Assembly: GCA_025449115.1 (NCBI GenBank)
Contig: JAHLKC010000050.1
Span: 179,187-243,186, forward strand
DNA from: Chytridium lagenaria
Lineage: Eukaryota; Chytridiomycota; Chytridiomycetes; Chytridiales; Chytridiaceae
Reading direction: 5' to 3'
Length of the DNA: 64,000 nt
Made by a program: the position numbers and the translations under genes. The notes beneath the pieces were generated by a model. The model was given only the letters and a program-made list of their open reading frames with translations, was not told the DNA's origin and did no database searches. Below, in pieces: positions 36,190-48,263 of the stretch (within the stretch, counting starts at the first letter, position 1; each line of letters opens with the position of its first letter).

Positions 36190-37861
36190 TCACTGGATCT
36201 GGTCCAGAACGTTAAAAATGCGCGCAAAGGCAATGTCAAGAATGTCCCATCCAGACGTGAAGATGATCCGGAACCATCCTTGTTGCTCGCTAGCAAAGAA
36301 CGCCTCAGATGGTGTAATATAGACATTATTGTCCAAAAGCTTCTCAAAGAGAACCATGTTGCGGCTCTTCTTCTCTCCGCTGTCCGGATCGATTGATCCC
36401 TCTTCAAGACGGCTAGTCCACTGAGAAAGGTTCAACCAAACAAAAATTCCAGCGTTGGGCCTCAGAAACGGAATATTTCGCTTTGTGAGTTCATTTGCAA
36501 CCAGAGCTGTTGACACATTAGCACAAGTTAGAGTACTGAAAAGCATGAACACAGCAAATGAAATAAATGAGATACCTACCAAAGTGCGACCTAAGCCTGT
36601 CGTTATTTGTGGCGAGAAAGTGGTCGACAAAGAGCTTATCCTGCAGCAAGCGAGCAATCGCTTCGTCCACGACGTTAGGTACGCCATGAAAGTACGCGAG
36701 ATCGGTAAAGCCTCTCATGACTTCCTCGTTGTAAGTGCTGATTAAAACAACACTTAATACAAAGATACAAATCAAAGAAAAAAAACGAAGTCCAAATAAG
36801 ACGACCTATAAAAAAACCAAATAGCGTACATCAAAGCCGCACATCTCATTCCAGACATAGCAAAATCCTTTGAAAAACTCCAAACCACATGCGTTAAAGC
36901 CCGATCTGGGAGATCATCCATGTGAAGCACCGACTCAAACTCCTCATATCCATCATCCTCCGGCTTTGCCCAAATACTGAAAACATACACTTCATCCACA
37001 ATACTATGGATCCCGCGTTCCGCCGCCCACTTGAGCCACGCCTTCACCGTCGGAATCGGAAGGACTTGACCAGTAGGATTTCCTGGATTTGTAATCACCA
37101 GTCCTCTTACTTTCTTGCCCTCCCGCGTGCACTTGTCGTAGGCGGCTGTGAGGTCTTCCAAGGATGGGACAGATGCGGGGCCAGGGACAAAGACGGACTC
37201 TACACGACCCACAGAACGGAAATCCCAGAAGAATGCACCGTAGACAGGTGCTATAACATCATATTAGCTAAGAAGTAGAGGCATGATGAAATCTCACATG
37301 GAATCAAGATAACGTCCCCGGGGTCAGCGATCGCCTGTGACAGCATGCAAAGCACTGATCCGGCTCCGTTTGCGATGGCAATATGGTCCTCTACCAATGG
37401 CACAACAGGGTCGAGCTTCCTGTTAAAAGAGACTGGCAACTTCATTCCTTAACTCTCGGGATCCTTTGAAACTGCCATACAGCAGAGTTGTAGGTTTGAC
37501 CTTGAAAGCTCCGGGTTGGTTAAGCTATATATACCCGCAAAATAAATAGTCAGAACGTAGTTTTTTTTGGAGGTTATCATATCGACATCAGGCAATGCGG
37601 TCGCCCTTAGATTCCAAATATGCATGCTAATAAGAATGATTGCATGCATCGTACCCCATCGATGACGATGGTAAAGTTTTTGACATTGCTTACCTTTTCC
37701 ACCAGCAAATCTCCAGTAATCTTGTTCTCCGCCGTTCCCAAATTAATCACACCCCCCGTATTCGCATGCACATCAAAGGCATTTTGACCGCATCGGATAG
37801 CACCGACGGCGAGAATGTTCTTATGACGAAGGTTATCCGCAGCACGGACGGAGATGGACAT
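36190..37861 (-). CDS. class I/II aminotransferase, ACC-synthase-like
   Basis: A PLP-dependent fold-type I enzyme; the best match by motif is the 1-aminocyclopropane-1-carboxylate synthase-like subgroup, whose fungal members may instead be transaminases. Exons in order show VINLGTAENK near the N-terminus, LYGSFKGSRELRNEVA, IANGAGSVLCMLSQAIADPGD, PVYGAFFWDF, VITNPGNPTGQV, IHSIVDEVY, the PLP-Lys motif SFSKDFAMSGMR, and near the end EQQGWFRIIFT with the carboxylate-binding Arg. All key residues are present. At least four small introns interrupt it (about 36500-36590, 36740-36840, 37250-37300 and 37520-37690). The start ATG at 37861 is directly followed by the conserved N-terminal helix. Substrate cannot be decided from sequence alone. 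Confidence 0.8.
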
Positions 37862-38213
37862 TGGAAATCAAAAATGGGGAAGTTGTACACAATCCAAGCA
37901 GTTGATACAGATACTGGAAAGCGCTACAGGAAGTAATGTAAGAAATCCTACAGAGCTACAAATACAACAAGAAGAAAAGCTATACTAAAGTAAAAGGGAT
38001 AGAAGAACAACAAAGGGATTCATTTGGGATCAAGTTGAGAGGCTTCATAGATCTCATTTAAGGCTAAGAAGGAACGTGGCGGATTCGTTAATAGCGGCCA
38101 GGGCCCTCGTCCGACCAATCGTTCCGTGAAGTGAAAGAAGGATTAAACTAGAAATAAGGTGATCAGTAAAAACGCGAGTCTTGAGTCTTAAGATCAAAAT
38201 CCAAGCGGCAAAA
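37862..38213. other. intergenic
   Basis: About 350 bp between two minus-strand genes; nothing recognised. It presumably carries the aminotransferase promoter. Confidence 0.5.
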
Positions 38214-39464
38214 TTATAGATCAAAAAGTCTGCGAATTACGTACTTGAAATCATGCGGCATAGCGATACCCTTGTGAATAACCAGATTTTTAGGATTAGA
38301 TTCTTTGAGCGTTTCCAAAAACGTTTCAATAGCTGGCGCAAGTCTTTCCGATCCTCCATAAATAACTAAGGTACCTTCCGAAGCCGACACCAACTCCTCC
38401 GCCTTCAGGAAGCAAGGCGACACCCTTGCATCCGCCATAGACAATGACCCGGCAAAAGCCCGTCCCCAGACCCTCGAAAGCGAACTAGTAAAGAAGTCAT
38501 TTGACTCAAACCCTTTCTTCGACACAGTAGCGGTCAGATCCACCCATGGGCTGATGAGAAGCGATGCAGAGATGGTTGAAAAGTATGATTTGTAGGCTGG
38601 GTCATCGTGTAGAGCTTTCAGGAGGTATATGGCAAGGTTGGCACCAGCAGAGTCACCGCCGATGGCCAAGGAGGAGACTCCAATGTTGTTAACGAGCCAG
38701 CGAACCGCGTCGATAGCAGAGTGGAGTGCAGCAGGATAGGTATGCTCAGGTGCGAGGGGATATTCGACGGAAAAGATGACAAGACGCTTCGAAGATCCGT
38801 TTAACTTGGCTTTTTCATTAAAGGTCTTGATGAGCGTTGCGTGATGGTTGATAAAGGTTTGGGAGTTGCTGTTATCGTAGCCGCCACCTTTTCAATATCA
38901 ATATGAGTTAGTATCGTACGAGATCAAAAATGATGAAGTTAATATGGATATGAAAGACTCACCGTGAAAGTACAAAAGTACCTGCTTATTAACGGTGTCG
39001 TTCGAACTAAACGGCACATCCGAGGCGTCCTGGACGATCCAATGACCCTCAACAGTACCTCTCGATCCGGCACCAGTAGAGGTCTCAACATGATACGACT
39101 TGATCCCCTCAACGACCTTCCCAAGAACTGTCTGAATTAAAGTAACAACTTCCATCTGTCCTCTAATCGAAGCGGGAGGGGCCTTCCCAATTAACCATTG
39201 CAACGCATTAACAAACGCCGCAGTCGGGATGTCGAGAACGTGAAGAGCAGATGTGGATACATTTGATGCGATTTCTTTTTTTGGTTGGAGATGGTGGATG
39301 GCCGGAAGGACGTACGTTTGAATGAGCTTGGCGAGTGCTGTTTTTGGGAGAGCGATACCTAGGAAGTACGCTACAAGACCACCGGAGCTACGGCGATTAC
39401 GGAAGAGAACCAGGAGGGCGGCCAGGATGAGAAGAGTGCGACTGTTCTCGCATGACGCATACAT
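38214..39464 (-). CDS. alpha/beta hydrolase of the hormone-sensitive-lipase (Abhydrolase_3) family
   Basis: An esterase/lipase-type enzyme. The oxyanion-hole motif HGGGY is created by splicing a 75-nt intron (38888-38962; donor GGTGAGT) in phase 1. The nucleophile elbow is GGDSAGAN at about 38655, and the likely catalytic His is in MPHDFKYV close to the C-terminus. The acidic residue is expected near LVIYGGSERL, where the usual Asp is not obvious. The N-terminus has a hydrophobic helix (residues about 10-22), then a second weak one, suggesting an ER- or lipid-droplet-anchored protein of about 390 aa. SVEYPLAPEHTYPAAL is the classic family strand. The start at 39464 is the first ATG of the frame. 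Confidence 0.85.
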
Positions 39465-40012
39465 ACATACAAATGGTGAGTGAAGTAAGAATCAAAAATC
39501 ATGCACGTCTTTACAACAAACAGGACAATGTCTCCTGCGAGCGATCCTCAAGCAGAGCTAACAGGTAAAAATACTAGCAACAGCAACTCACCGAGCCTTC
39601 ATCTTTGCAAACTAGGTAGCGAGTGATGAATATTTAGGTAGTTCTCCCTTCCACAGGTGCACAAACACTCGCGTGATTTCGGGATGCAACCCAAAAATCT
39701 TTTCGGCAACTTCGTAAGCAGAAATCATTGCTGTCAACCCTTACATTAGTGACGTAGTAGCCAGTCTCTCCCTCTATCCATCCATCCATCCATCCATCGC
39801 GTCGACGCTAACACCTCTGTCGTCTGCATCCCGTTACTACCTCCAGTATCGAAGCGTTGATCCATTCCTGTTTCATTGTTGCAACTTGATCGATCAATTT
39901 ACACTCATCCTCATCCTGAACGCCAAATGCACAGAATACGTTTTTAGAACAAAAGCCTGAAGAAAACATTGACACCCTATAGACTCACACTCATCATTAT
40001 ATACATACAACC
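39465..40012. other. divergent promoter region
   Basis: Lies between the minus-strand hydrolase and the plus-strand myristoylated protein gene. It holds a (CATC)n run at about 39777-39799. No gene. Confidence 0.6.
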
Positions 40013-42509
40013 ATGGGTTGCAGCGCCTCAGTCCCCCGCTCAACAGAAGTCGCTGAATCAAAACTCATCAAACGTCGAGCCGTCAAAGCTATCACTCACG
40101 GTGAACGCTGGCGTTCCTGCATCTCCGAATTCCTGGATACCCTCGAAAAAAGTGGATTTATCGGTGCACTTTGGGCAGAAGTATGCGCAAACATTACCTA
40201 GGCTTTCACTCACATTCTTAACAGGATGAACACGACCCCGTCTTCTCAAACGTCTTTAAAACATTCTCGTTGAACCTCACTGAACTTTCTGTGGTATCAA
40301 GGACGTTTCTTTCAACTCTGGACGACCACCTTACGCTTCTCACAGACCTTCTCGCTCTTCAACGCGAACACCATGACGCCATAAAGAGATGCGCAGATTC
40401 CCACAGGCTCCTTCACATTCTCACGAAAAAGCCAGCACAAGTCCACGCAAAGTCTGGTTTACACTTCCGGTTTTCAAAGAGACGAAGAGACTCGATAATC
40501 TCCCCTGACACGGATGAGAGCGCTGACACACTAGACGTCAATATTGACCTCCGCGCAGAAGCCCGAGCACAAGCTGATGTCAAAGAATCCATCAAAGCTG
40601 TGAAAACGCGCCGCGATCGATTGGAAAAGACAATTACCTTGAAGGTGCCGAGCTCGATTGTTGAGCTGCTTGCGGCGCATGGGGCAATGTGGGGGAAGGC
40701 TGGGGAGGTGTTTAAGAGAATGTGTGAGGCCGGTGTGTCAATGCTGGGTGGGAGAATTCGGAGGTGCAGATTCGGAGAGATCAAAGCGAGGAGGGGGAGA
40801 ATGTGATGGCTATGGATGTGGCGATGAGTAAGCGGAGAGTGAAGCAGATGAAGAGATGGTGTATTGTTGCGGATAGAGCTGTGGTGTTGTGGCAAGAACT
40901 GAAGGAAATGGGAGAATGCATGTAAAAAGCTGTTTGGAATGGTTGAAAGATAATAAGGTAGGGTCTCTTTTATTTATCACGACGCAATCCTGTCGCAAGT
41001 CTCGGCACCATATCTTTTATGTTGCAACTAACTCTATTCCAAGACTTTTTTCATCAGCCCTGAAGATCAAACCTCCCGTCAAACTCTTGAACGCCCCCAC
41101 TACCTCACCTTTTTAGACGGCTGGCTCACCATTCTCGGCCTACCACACCTCCACCTTTTCCGAAGACCCACCACAGCTTCCACGGCCCAACCCAAACAAC
41201 CCACAACGCCCTCACAGCCTTCACCAAAACCCTCCACCAAATTCACCTCCGCGAGATGGACGCCATCGAAAAACTCCGCTCTCTCCAAACCGCCACCAAC
41301 AAAACCAAAAGTCGCAAAATATATCCATTAAAACGCGTCCATAAACTCGACACGGACCGTCATCGCTCATTAAACTCGTTGATGATAACAGAGGGTTCCG
41401 CATTCAACGTCTCGCGTGTGTTCAAATGACTCTCTGGAAAACTCTGCACGGATGTCTTGTTGAATTTAATACGAATTACACATCTACAAGCGTCACGTTT
41501 CGTCAAACACTTCAGTCGATGCCTCTTATACAACCCTACCGCCAGCATACGAACACACTCAAGACACATACCGTATCTTCCCGCGGACCGACACGCAACA
41601 GGGATAAGGGTTGTGTCAAGACGGGTATCGGAGGTGGATATGGGGACTAAGAGGTCGATGCAGGGATCGACGAGGGGGATGATGGAGCATTCTACGCAGA
41701 GGTCAGAGGTTCCATCTTCTCTTAACCCTAGTGAAGGGTCGTTGGATCAGGGAAGGATGGATATGAAATCTCTAAGAGGGCAATCACTCCCTGATCAATC
41801 ACTCCCGCATCCCAACTCTGTGAACTTGTTAGAAACCACTACAGGCCACCAAAGGAAGCCGGTGACGCTTCTTTAAGCCAAGGTATATAAAACATTTTCT
41901 CTTTTCTATCCCCCCTGCTAACGTGACGGAAAATATAGGCATACACACCCATTACTCCTCCACAGGCACCACAACCGACGTAAAACACGACCACCTCCAT
42001 AACCGCTCCACCCTCCCTCCCATATCTTCCTCCCCACAAACCCACACCTCAACCCTCCCAACCTCCTCCAAACCATCACCCCCCGCAACAACACCCTCGC
42101 CGACTCCCACCCCCCAACTCCAACCCGCAACAAACCCCCTCCCCCGCCACCCCCCACCATCCTCTTCTCAACCTCCCTCCCCTCCCTCGACTCCTCACAG
42201 CCCTCGCCTCCCCAACCTCCCTCCTCGCACCTTAACCCGTCGTCCACGCCCCCTCCAACCCTCCCGCCTCGCTCCAACATCCTTGCAACAGAACTACGAG
42301 CCCTGTCGCCACGTCCCTTCACTGATGCTGAATTGGATCAAGTTGCCGTCGCCGTGGAGGGGGAGGGCGGCAGACGACCACCACCCTTGCCACCGGGGGA
42401 GGAAGGGGGACGGAGACCTCCGCCACCACCGCCTGTGAAAAAACCGGTACCGCCTGCAATGGGGGCGCCGAGGATGACGCCTAAGATGAGAAATGTGAAG
42501 CGGAAGTGA
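40013..42509 (+). CDS. N-myristoylated coiled-coil (BAR-like) protein with proline-rich tail
   Basis: The start ATG sits in accATGG context and encodes MGCSAS: Gly2 and Ser6 fit N-myristoylation, and Cys3 fits palmitoylation. Exon 1 (40013-40180) joins exon 2 (40225 on) over a 44-nt GT-AG intron in phase 0. Exon 2 encodes long helices, including ELSVVSRTFLSTLDDHLTLL and RAEARAQADVKESIKAVKTRR, as in BAR/IMD-type membrane-binding proteins. Further coding-like helices (KRRVKQMKRWCIVAD; IHLREMDAIEKLRSLQT) occur in other frames up to 41.4 kb. The C-terminus (about 42290-42509) is Pro-rich (RRPPPPPPVKKPVPPA) with a basic end KRK, suggesting SH3 ligands. Frame changes near 40750, 40925 and 41.4 kb leave the middle unmodelled. 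Confidence 0.55.
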
Positions 42510-42740
42510 GTCTTTTATTCATTAGGGACAAGGCAGACTTTAGCCTCTCTTTGCATAAATACGGGAAACGAATTGGGAATAATTTACGCGTATTCAGACT
42601 AATATATGTATATAATAAATCCATCTGGGTATTCAAACATTCATGCTATACACTCCTCCCCACCACGCTCATCTACATTATTACTCATCCTATTACCCAT
42701 CTCCCCTCTCACCCCAAACCAACGCTCCATAAAACCACTT

Positions 42741-45700
42741 CTACAAAACAGGAGGCAACCTCTTCTTCGATTTATCCCCATTCTCTTGTCCAGGTATCTT
42801 GATCCATTTATCTATAAACCGTGAGCGAAAAAATCTTGTTAACAAAAAAAAAGAAAAAAGAAAAACAAAGCAAATCAGGGATGGGGGAGTGGATTGTACC
42901 TGGAACCATCAAAAAATACTGATCCATCGCTTTCCTAAACCGTTCCCCGTATTGGTCGGGTGGGAGAACGGTGCATTCACGGCCGCGGAGTGTCGTCTTT
43001 CCACGATTCTCAATGCGCTTGTACCATGTGTAAGGTCCGATAAAGTCTTTAAACAAGCCGGTTAGCGAGGAAGATAACACAAAGACCCTTTAATCTCCAC
43101 CCTTTTGAAGAAACACAATATCAACCCGTACCGAACCCCCTTCCCTCCCCCCCGAAAAAAAAAAAAATCAAAAATTAAAAAATCAAAAAAAACAACCAAA
43201 AAAACAGCCATAAACTCACCCACAATCCCAACCACCAACTCCTTCTTCTCATCATTCACCCCAACAAGCAACGAATAATCCATCACATTCGCACTCGCCA
43301 AAAACGCCGTATCATTCTTAACCCCCTCCCCCAAAATCCATTTACTATGTCCATGCAACATCAACAACCCTTTATACCTTCCATCCACCCAATCCCCATC
43401 CCACCCAACCTCCCCCTCCCTCTTTTCATAATGTCGATCCGGCACCCCCTTCAAATCAAAACGTCGAGAGATCTTAACATTGGCAAACAAATGATCCATG
43501 ACGAGAACATCAAGCTCGGTCGTGACGCCCGTGGAAAGGTTTTTTTTGGATGGTGTAGAAGCCGAATATCTTGGCAAGGACAGTGGCGTTTTTGTCGCTG
43601 TTTTGCATGTAGGAGAAGTAGAGAGGGGCGAATTTTAAGAGGGCGTCTTTTTCGACAAGGGTCCAGTTTGAGGCGAGTTGTTTGATGACGAGTTGGTCGT
43701 CTGCGGGAACACGAGAGACAAGGAGGTTAGCTACATATAAATATATGTCGAATCCTGACCAAACGCGTTGAAAATGATATAAAACGATTTGAAAAAAAAA
43801 AAAGAAAGAAAAAGTGAAAATAAAAAGGCATAACAAACAAAGGCCAAAAAATATGCAGCGATAAAACAAGCTACGATGAAGAAAAAAAGGGATGACTTAC
43901 CATGCGTCTTGAAAAACACAGCCCTACTCTTTCCCCCCGTCGCATTCCAATTTTTACACCTCAAAAGACTCTGCACATAAGGCCCGGTAACCCCACAACG
44001 TCTCCTCAACGTCTCAAATTGTTCCGCATAATAAACTGTACACACAAACACCATCTTCCCCTCCGCGAACCCTACCACCAAAAAAAATAATTGAAAATTA
44101 AACACACCGTCATTACACACACACACACACACACACAAACACACACATACACACCCAAAAAAAAAACAAAAAAAAAGAATTATCAAAACCCAAAATTAAA
44201 AATGAAACACTCACGCAATTTTACATGCTGCTTGGCTCCCGTCACATCATGCGTAAACAGTTTCGCCCTCACCCTAAACTCCTCCTGCAACTCCCATCTC
44301 GCCAAATCCGCCGCCGCAGCCGCAGCAGCAGCAACAGCAAGCGCCGCAGCACTCGCAGCCTGAACACCCGTGTTCGCCGTCAATGTGGGTGAACTGGACC
44401 CCTGCGGCGTGTCAACGTCAACAGGTGTTTGCGTTTCAAGAATCGCAACTTGGTCAAGATACTCTTTACAGCTTCATGGTTTAAAGTTAGAATGGTGAAG
44501 AGGGGCGGGGGAGGAGGGCTTACGTTAGGGTGTAGGCGAGGATGGAGGTTGGTTCGTCTTCGCGGATGATGACAAAGGAGTCGGGGTAGACGTGACATGA
44601 TTTTTGGCTGTAAAAGACATTTTAGCGCGCTTCATAGAAATAAAAGGGGGCGATGGAGGGGGGCCACGTAAAACGGAGATATACCAAAGCGCTCTCCATA
44701 AAAAAAAAAAGGAGGCGAGGGGGGGTTCTCGTAAAAACGAGAGATAACAAAGCGCCCTATTACCCTTCTGATGGCCATAACCCAAAAACAAAGGAGATTA
44801 AAAAACCAGCAGCCCAACATGCGGTATGCCCTATCTCAGGGCCAACGACCCCATAAAAAACCTCCCTTCAAAGCCAACCCAAAAAAGGGGTTCACAAACG
44901 AAATTAAATTACAGGAAAAAAAAAAGGGAAACAAAACAACGTGTGCGGGATGGATAAGAAGGTGGAAGGGCTACTGCTTGGTTTGAAAAGGGGGGTGCAA
45001 AAAAAGGGTGTGTGTTTTTGTGGTTGTGGGGTGCGTGGAAAGCACATGAGACAACGCTCCAAGAAAAGAGGAGGAGGAGGGAGAGGAAGAAAGGGTAAAA
45101 ACGGCTGATGCACACCTCAGCAAGCACAAGAGACACGAGGGATAGACAGAGAGAGAAGAAGACGGAGCGACAAGGGCACAAAGGCGTGGAAAGCGCATAA
45201 AATACAAAAACATCATTTTGTGCTTCCACGTTGTTGACTGCTTTGTGCTCACAGCCATCTTTGTGTAAGGAAAAAAAAAAAAAAAGAGTTGCAAAGGGGG
45301 TGTGACACAAAGACCACGGTATTTGGTTTTTGGTTTTTGAGGTCACAATCTTAATCAGCAAGCAGACTACGGGTAAACTACGACTGAAACGACCCAACGG
45401 GTTTTCGTAAAGAAGAAACAGGAACCAGGTAAAACCAACAACAAACAAACAAAAAATCCACGAAAAATCTCCCACGGGTCAAGAAATATCTCAAACTCAC
45501 CCTCCAAAAAGACAAACAACACTAACAAAAAAAACCTAAACTCACCTCACATATTCTGGGAAAAACCACGCCGCCTGTATCCCACACCCCGCCGCATTCC
45601 CCCTCTGCCACCCCTCCACCTCTCCTTTACACCTCAAAACCCGTTCCCCAACCACCCTCCTGACATTATTAATCACATCACACCTTCCCTGACACCGTCT

Positions 45701-48263
45701 CACCATCCCATAAAGCTCCCTCTCCTCCTCCCCATACCGTCTCCCCATCTCATCAAGCGCAATCTGACACCTCACCTGCTCAACACTCCCCCGATTCTTC
45801 TCAACAGCCTCCCGGCCCGTCGCCACCGATAAGGCATGAAGGTGATCTTTGAGCGATCCATAGAAATACAAAATGTCAAGTCGAAGTCCATCAACAAGTT
45901 GAGCCGCCGTCACATTTAAACCAAACGGAAGATCTTCAAATGGCGTATCATCCATATCCGCTGACGAATCCAACGACAATCCCTTCGACATACCACTCTC
46001 AGCGCTCACATAACCTCTAATATTCATCACCGTCCCTTCATCCTTTCTCCCAACCCCCGGTGAAGACCCAGGTGTCGGATATCCCCCCCTCCTAACAGGT
46101 GGCACAAGATGTTCCGGCATAACCTGAATCTTTGGCACCCTCATCTCAAACAAATCCACCTCCTCACACTCCACCCAAACACCCTTCCCCCTCCACCCAA
46201 AAGCCCTCCTCACTCCTCCTCGTTCCCTATGTCCACACCTTGGGAAAAACCCTGCACTGTAACAAAGCACCTCCAAGTATTTCCCCCACGAGTAAAAACC
46301 ACGTTGCCTCAGAGATGGGCACCACTTCCGTCTTGTACAAACAGGTCTTGCAACTTGTCCAACAGTAGATTTTGATCCCGTCATGGGGATCGATGGACAG
46401 TCTTCCACTCCAACACTCACACGAACCCCATGATGAGCGTAGGTGATCACATGACTCGTCATACTCTTTCCACATCCCCGATCAGGGCATACCCCACGTT
46501 CCCCACAGAGCATCTCCACATACTCTCCCAAAGTCTTATCCTCATATTCTCCTCTCTTCCTATAATATTCCACAGTCAAGATCTTTGGTGGTTGACACGG
46601 CATGGCGCTGTGTGGGGGTACGTGGAACGCGTAGGAAAAAGTGATGCTCTGGTGTCGAACAATGCCAGAGAGACTGTTGTTGTTGGTCATGTAGTGTTGG
46701 AGACCGGTTTTTGGAGTCAACCGTGATTTTAGTGGATTGAGTTTGACCAGATGAGCGATGGGCGCGCTTGGTCGGGGTTGTGGGGGAGGTCGCGTCAGAT
46801 TTCAATGGTGTCAAAGTTCCACCTAATAAATACACGACAATTCAGTATATCCACAATATAAAATATCTTGATCTACCACACCTTCGATTGGAAGCCTCGA
46901 ATTGACATCAACGTTGATATTCCCATTCTCTTCCCTCTCCATCCGTTCCTGAAACTCCTCATCCCGTAATCTCACCAACAAATAAGGAGCAGGCAAAAAC
47001 ACATCCGGTGAACAACTAATACACGTCTCCTCAATCTGCCTAATCGCTCTTTCAAAGCGATTCGACCCCATCAATGCCTCCACCACCACCACCACCACCT
47101 CCCCCACCCTGCTGAATCGCCACACTGTCTCCACCACTCTGCTCCCCACTCAATTTCGCCCAAAACCCCACCTTCCGCGACGTCGATGACTCTTCGTCAT
47201 TATGACGTTTCACCCAACTCAACAGGGATTGTAATGGTTTTTTGGATGGACGTGGAGACGGTGATGGAGTGAAGAGGGGGATAGGGGGACGAATGACGAA
47301 AATGGTCCGGCGTAGAGATGCATTTCGAGTTTAAGATGGGTGGCGGTGAAGGCGAGGAGGTCGGTTATTTTTTCGAGAACAAGGGTGTCGCGGGTAGGGA
47401 CGCCGCGGAGGATGATGGTGCCGCCGAGGTCAGAGGGTTTGATGGAGTTTGTTGTTGTTGCTGGTGGTGGGTGGTGGCGGTGATGACGATGATGGTGATG
47501 ATGGTGGTAGTGGTGACGATGGGACAGGTGTAAGAGTATTATTAAGTGTAAGAGTATTCGGTGTGGATGTATTAGGTGTAGGTGTACTGGGTGTAGGGGT
47601 ATTAGGTGTGGGACTATCCTATAAACAATAAAATGTAGGGTTAAACGTGTATTGTATGCCTTGCCGTGAACTTGAGAGTATAGAGGTATTCTGATAAACA
47701 ACGCTAAGAATGCTCGCTGTATACTCGTTTGCAGCGAGTGAATGGATATTATAATGCTCGCCAAAGGCGAGTAATTCACCCCGCTCGCTGATAAACACTG
47801 CTCTCTCCGCTCGGTAGAAAGAATATCTTACCTCTAATAGTAAATCGGAACCAGGGACATAATGAGACTCTTCTGGCCTCCCTCCTTGAACACAGACCAC
47901 CTTGAGAACATGATGCACCACATTCCCACCCCTATTACCGACGACACCGACACCAACATTCACATCATCCTTCATCCTCCGTTTTTTCCTCAAGGTGCTC
48001 AATGCTTCGACGACAAAGGGAATATCGGTAGCCACCTCGACAGCAACGTCCATCAACACTGTCGCCCACGGCCCCTTTTCAAGATAAGCTTCCTTGAGAC
48101 ATTGGGTGAGGAGGGTCTTGAGATGAATGAGGGAACGTGAACAGAGGTTATCGCGGGGTGGTGGGAGTGGGGGTGAGATTGGAGGGAGGGAGGTTAGTCT
48201 TGGGAGGATGGGTTTGCGGGGGGATGAAGGAGGAGATGAAGGGGTGGACGGAGTTGATGGCAT
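42741..48263 (-). CDS. FAB1: FAB1/PIKfyve-type phosphatidylinositol 3-phosphate 5-kinase, no FYVE domain
   Basis: Makes PI(3,5)P2 from PI3P on vacuole/endosome membranes. From the N-terminus: a Ser/Pro-rich leader; a chaperonin-like (Cpn60/TCP1) start with GPWATVLMDVAVEVA and HYVPGSDLLLE; TIILRGVP and a helix ending THLKLEM; the SCSPDVFLPAPYLL signature at about 47030; then the Cys-rich CCR domain (46720-45542: CPDRGCGKSM, ITYAHHGVRVSV, FYSWGKYLEVL, CGH). The kinase domain opens with IIREDEPTSILAYTL (about 44570), then VYYAEQFETLRR, GGKSRAVFFKT, VIKQL (ATP Lys), FDLKG, MDYSLLVG and DFIGPYTWYKRIE. The last intron (42812-42899) joins VPG to DKWIKIPG in phase 1, and the stop is at 42741. About 9-11 introns, mostly small. 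No FYVE domain precedes the chaperonin-like part within the frame, and part of that domain seems missing. Simple-sequence inserts include Ala-rich and Gly/Pro-rich stretches. Confidence 0.88.
44119..44146. repeat. (AC)n microsatellite in a FAB1 intron
   Basis: A near-perfect acac run, lying between kinase-domain exons of FAB1. Confidence 0.9.

Noticed and set aside
44909..45475. 188-codon hydrophobic minus-strand frame within FAB1
   Set aside because: T- and CT-rich non-coding DNA between the CCR and kinase exons; best seen as intron.
46109..46726. Plus-strand frames opposite the FAB1 Cys-rich domain
   Set aside because: Shadows of a well-supported minus-strand exon.
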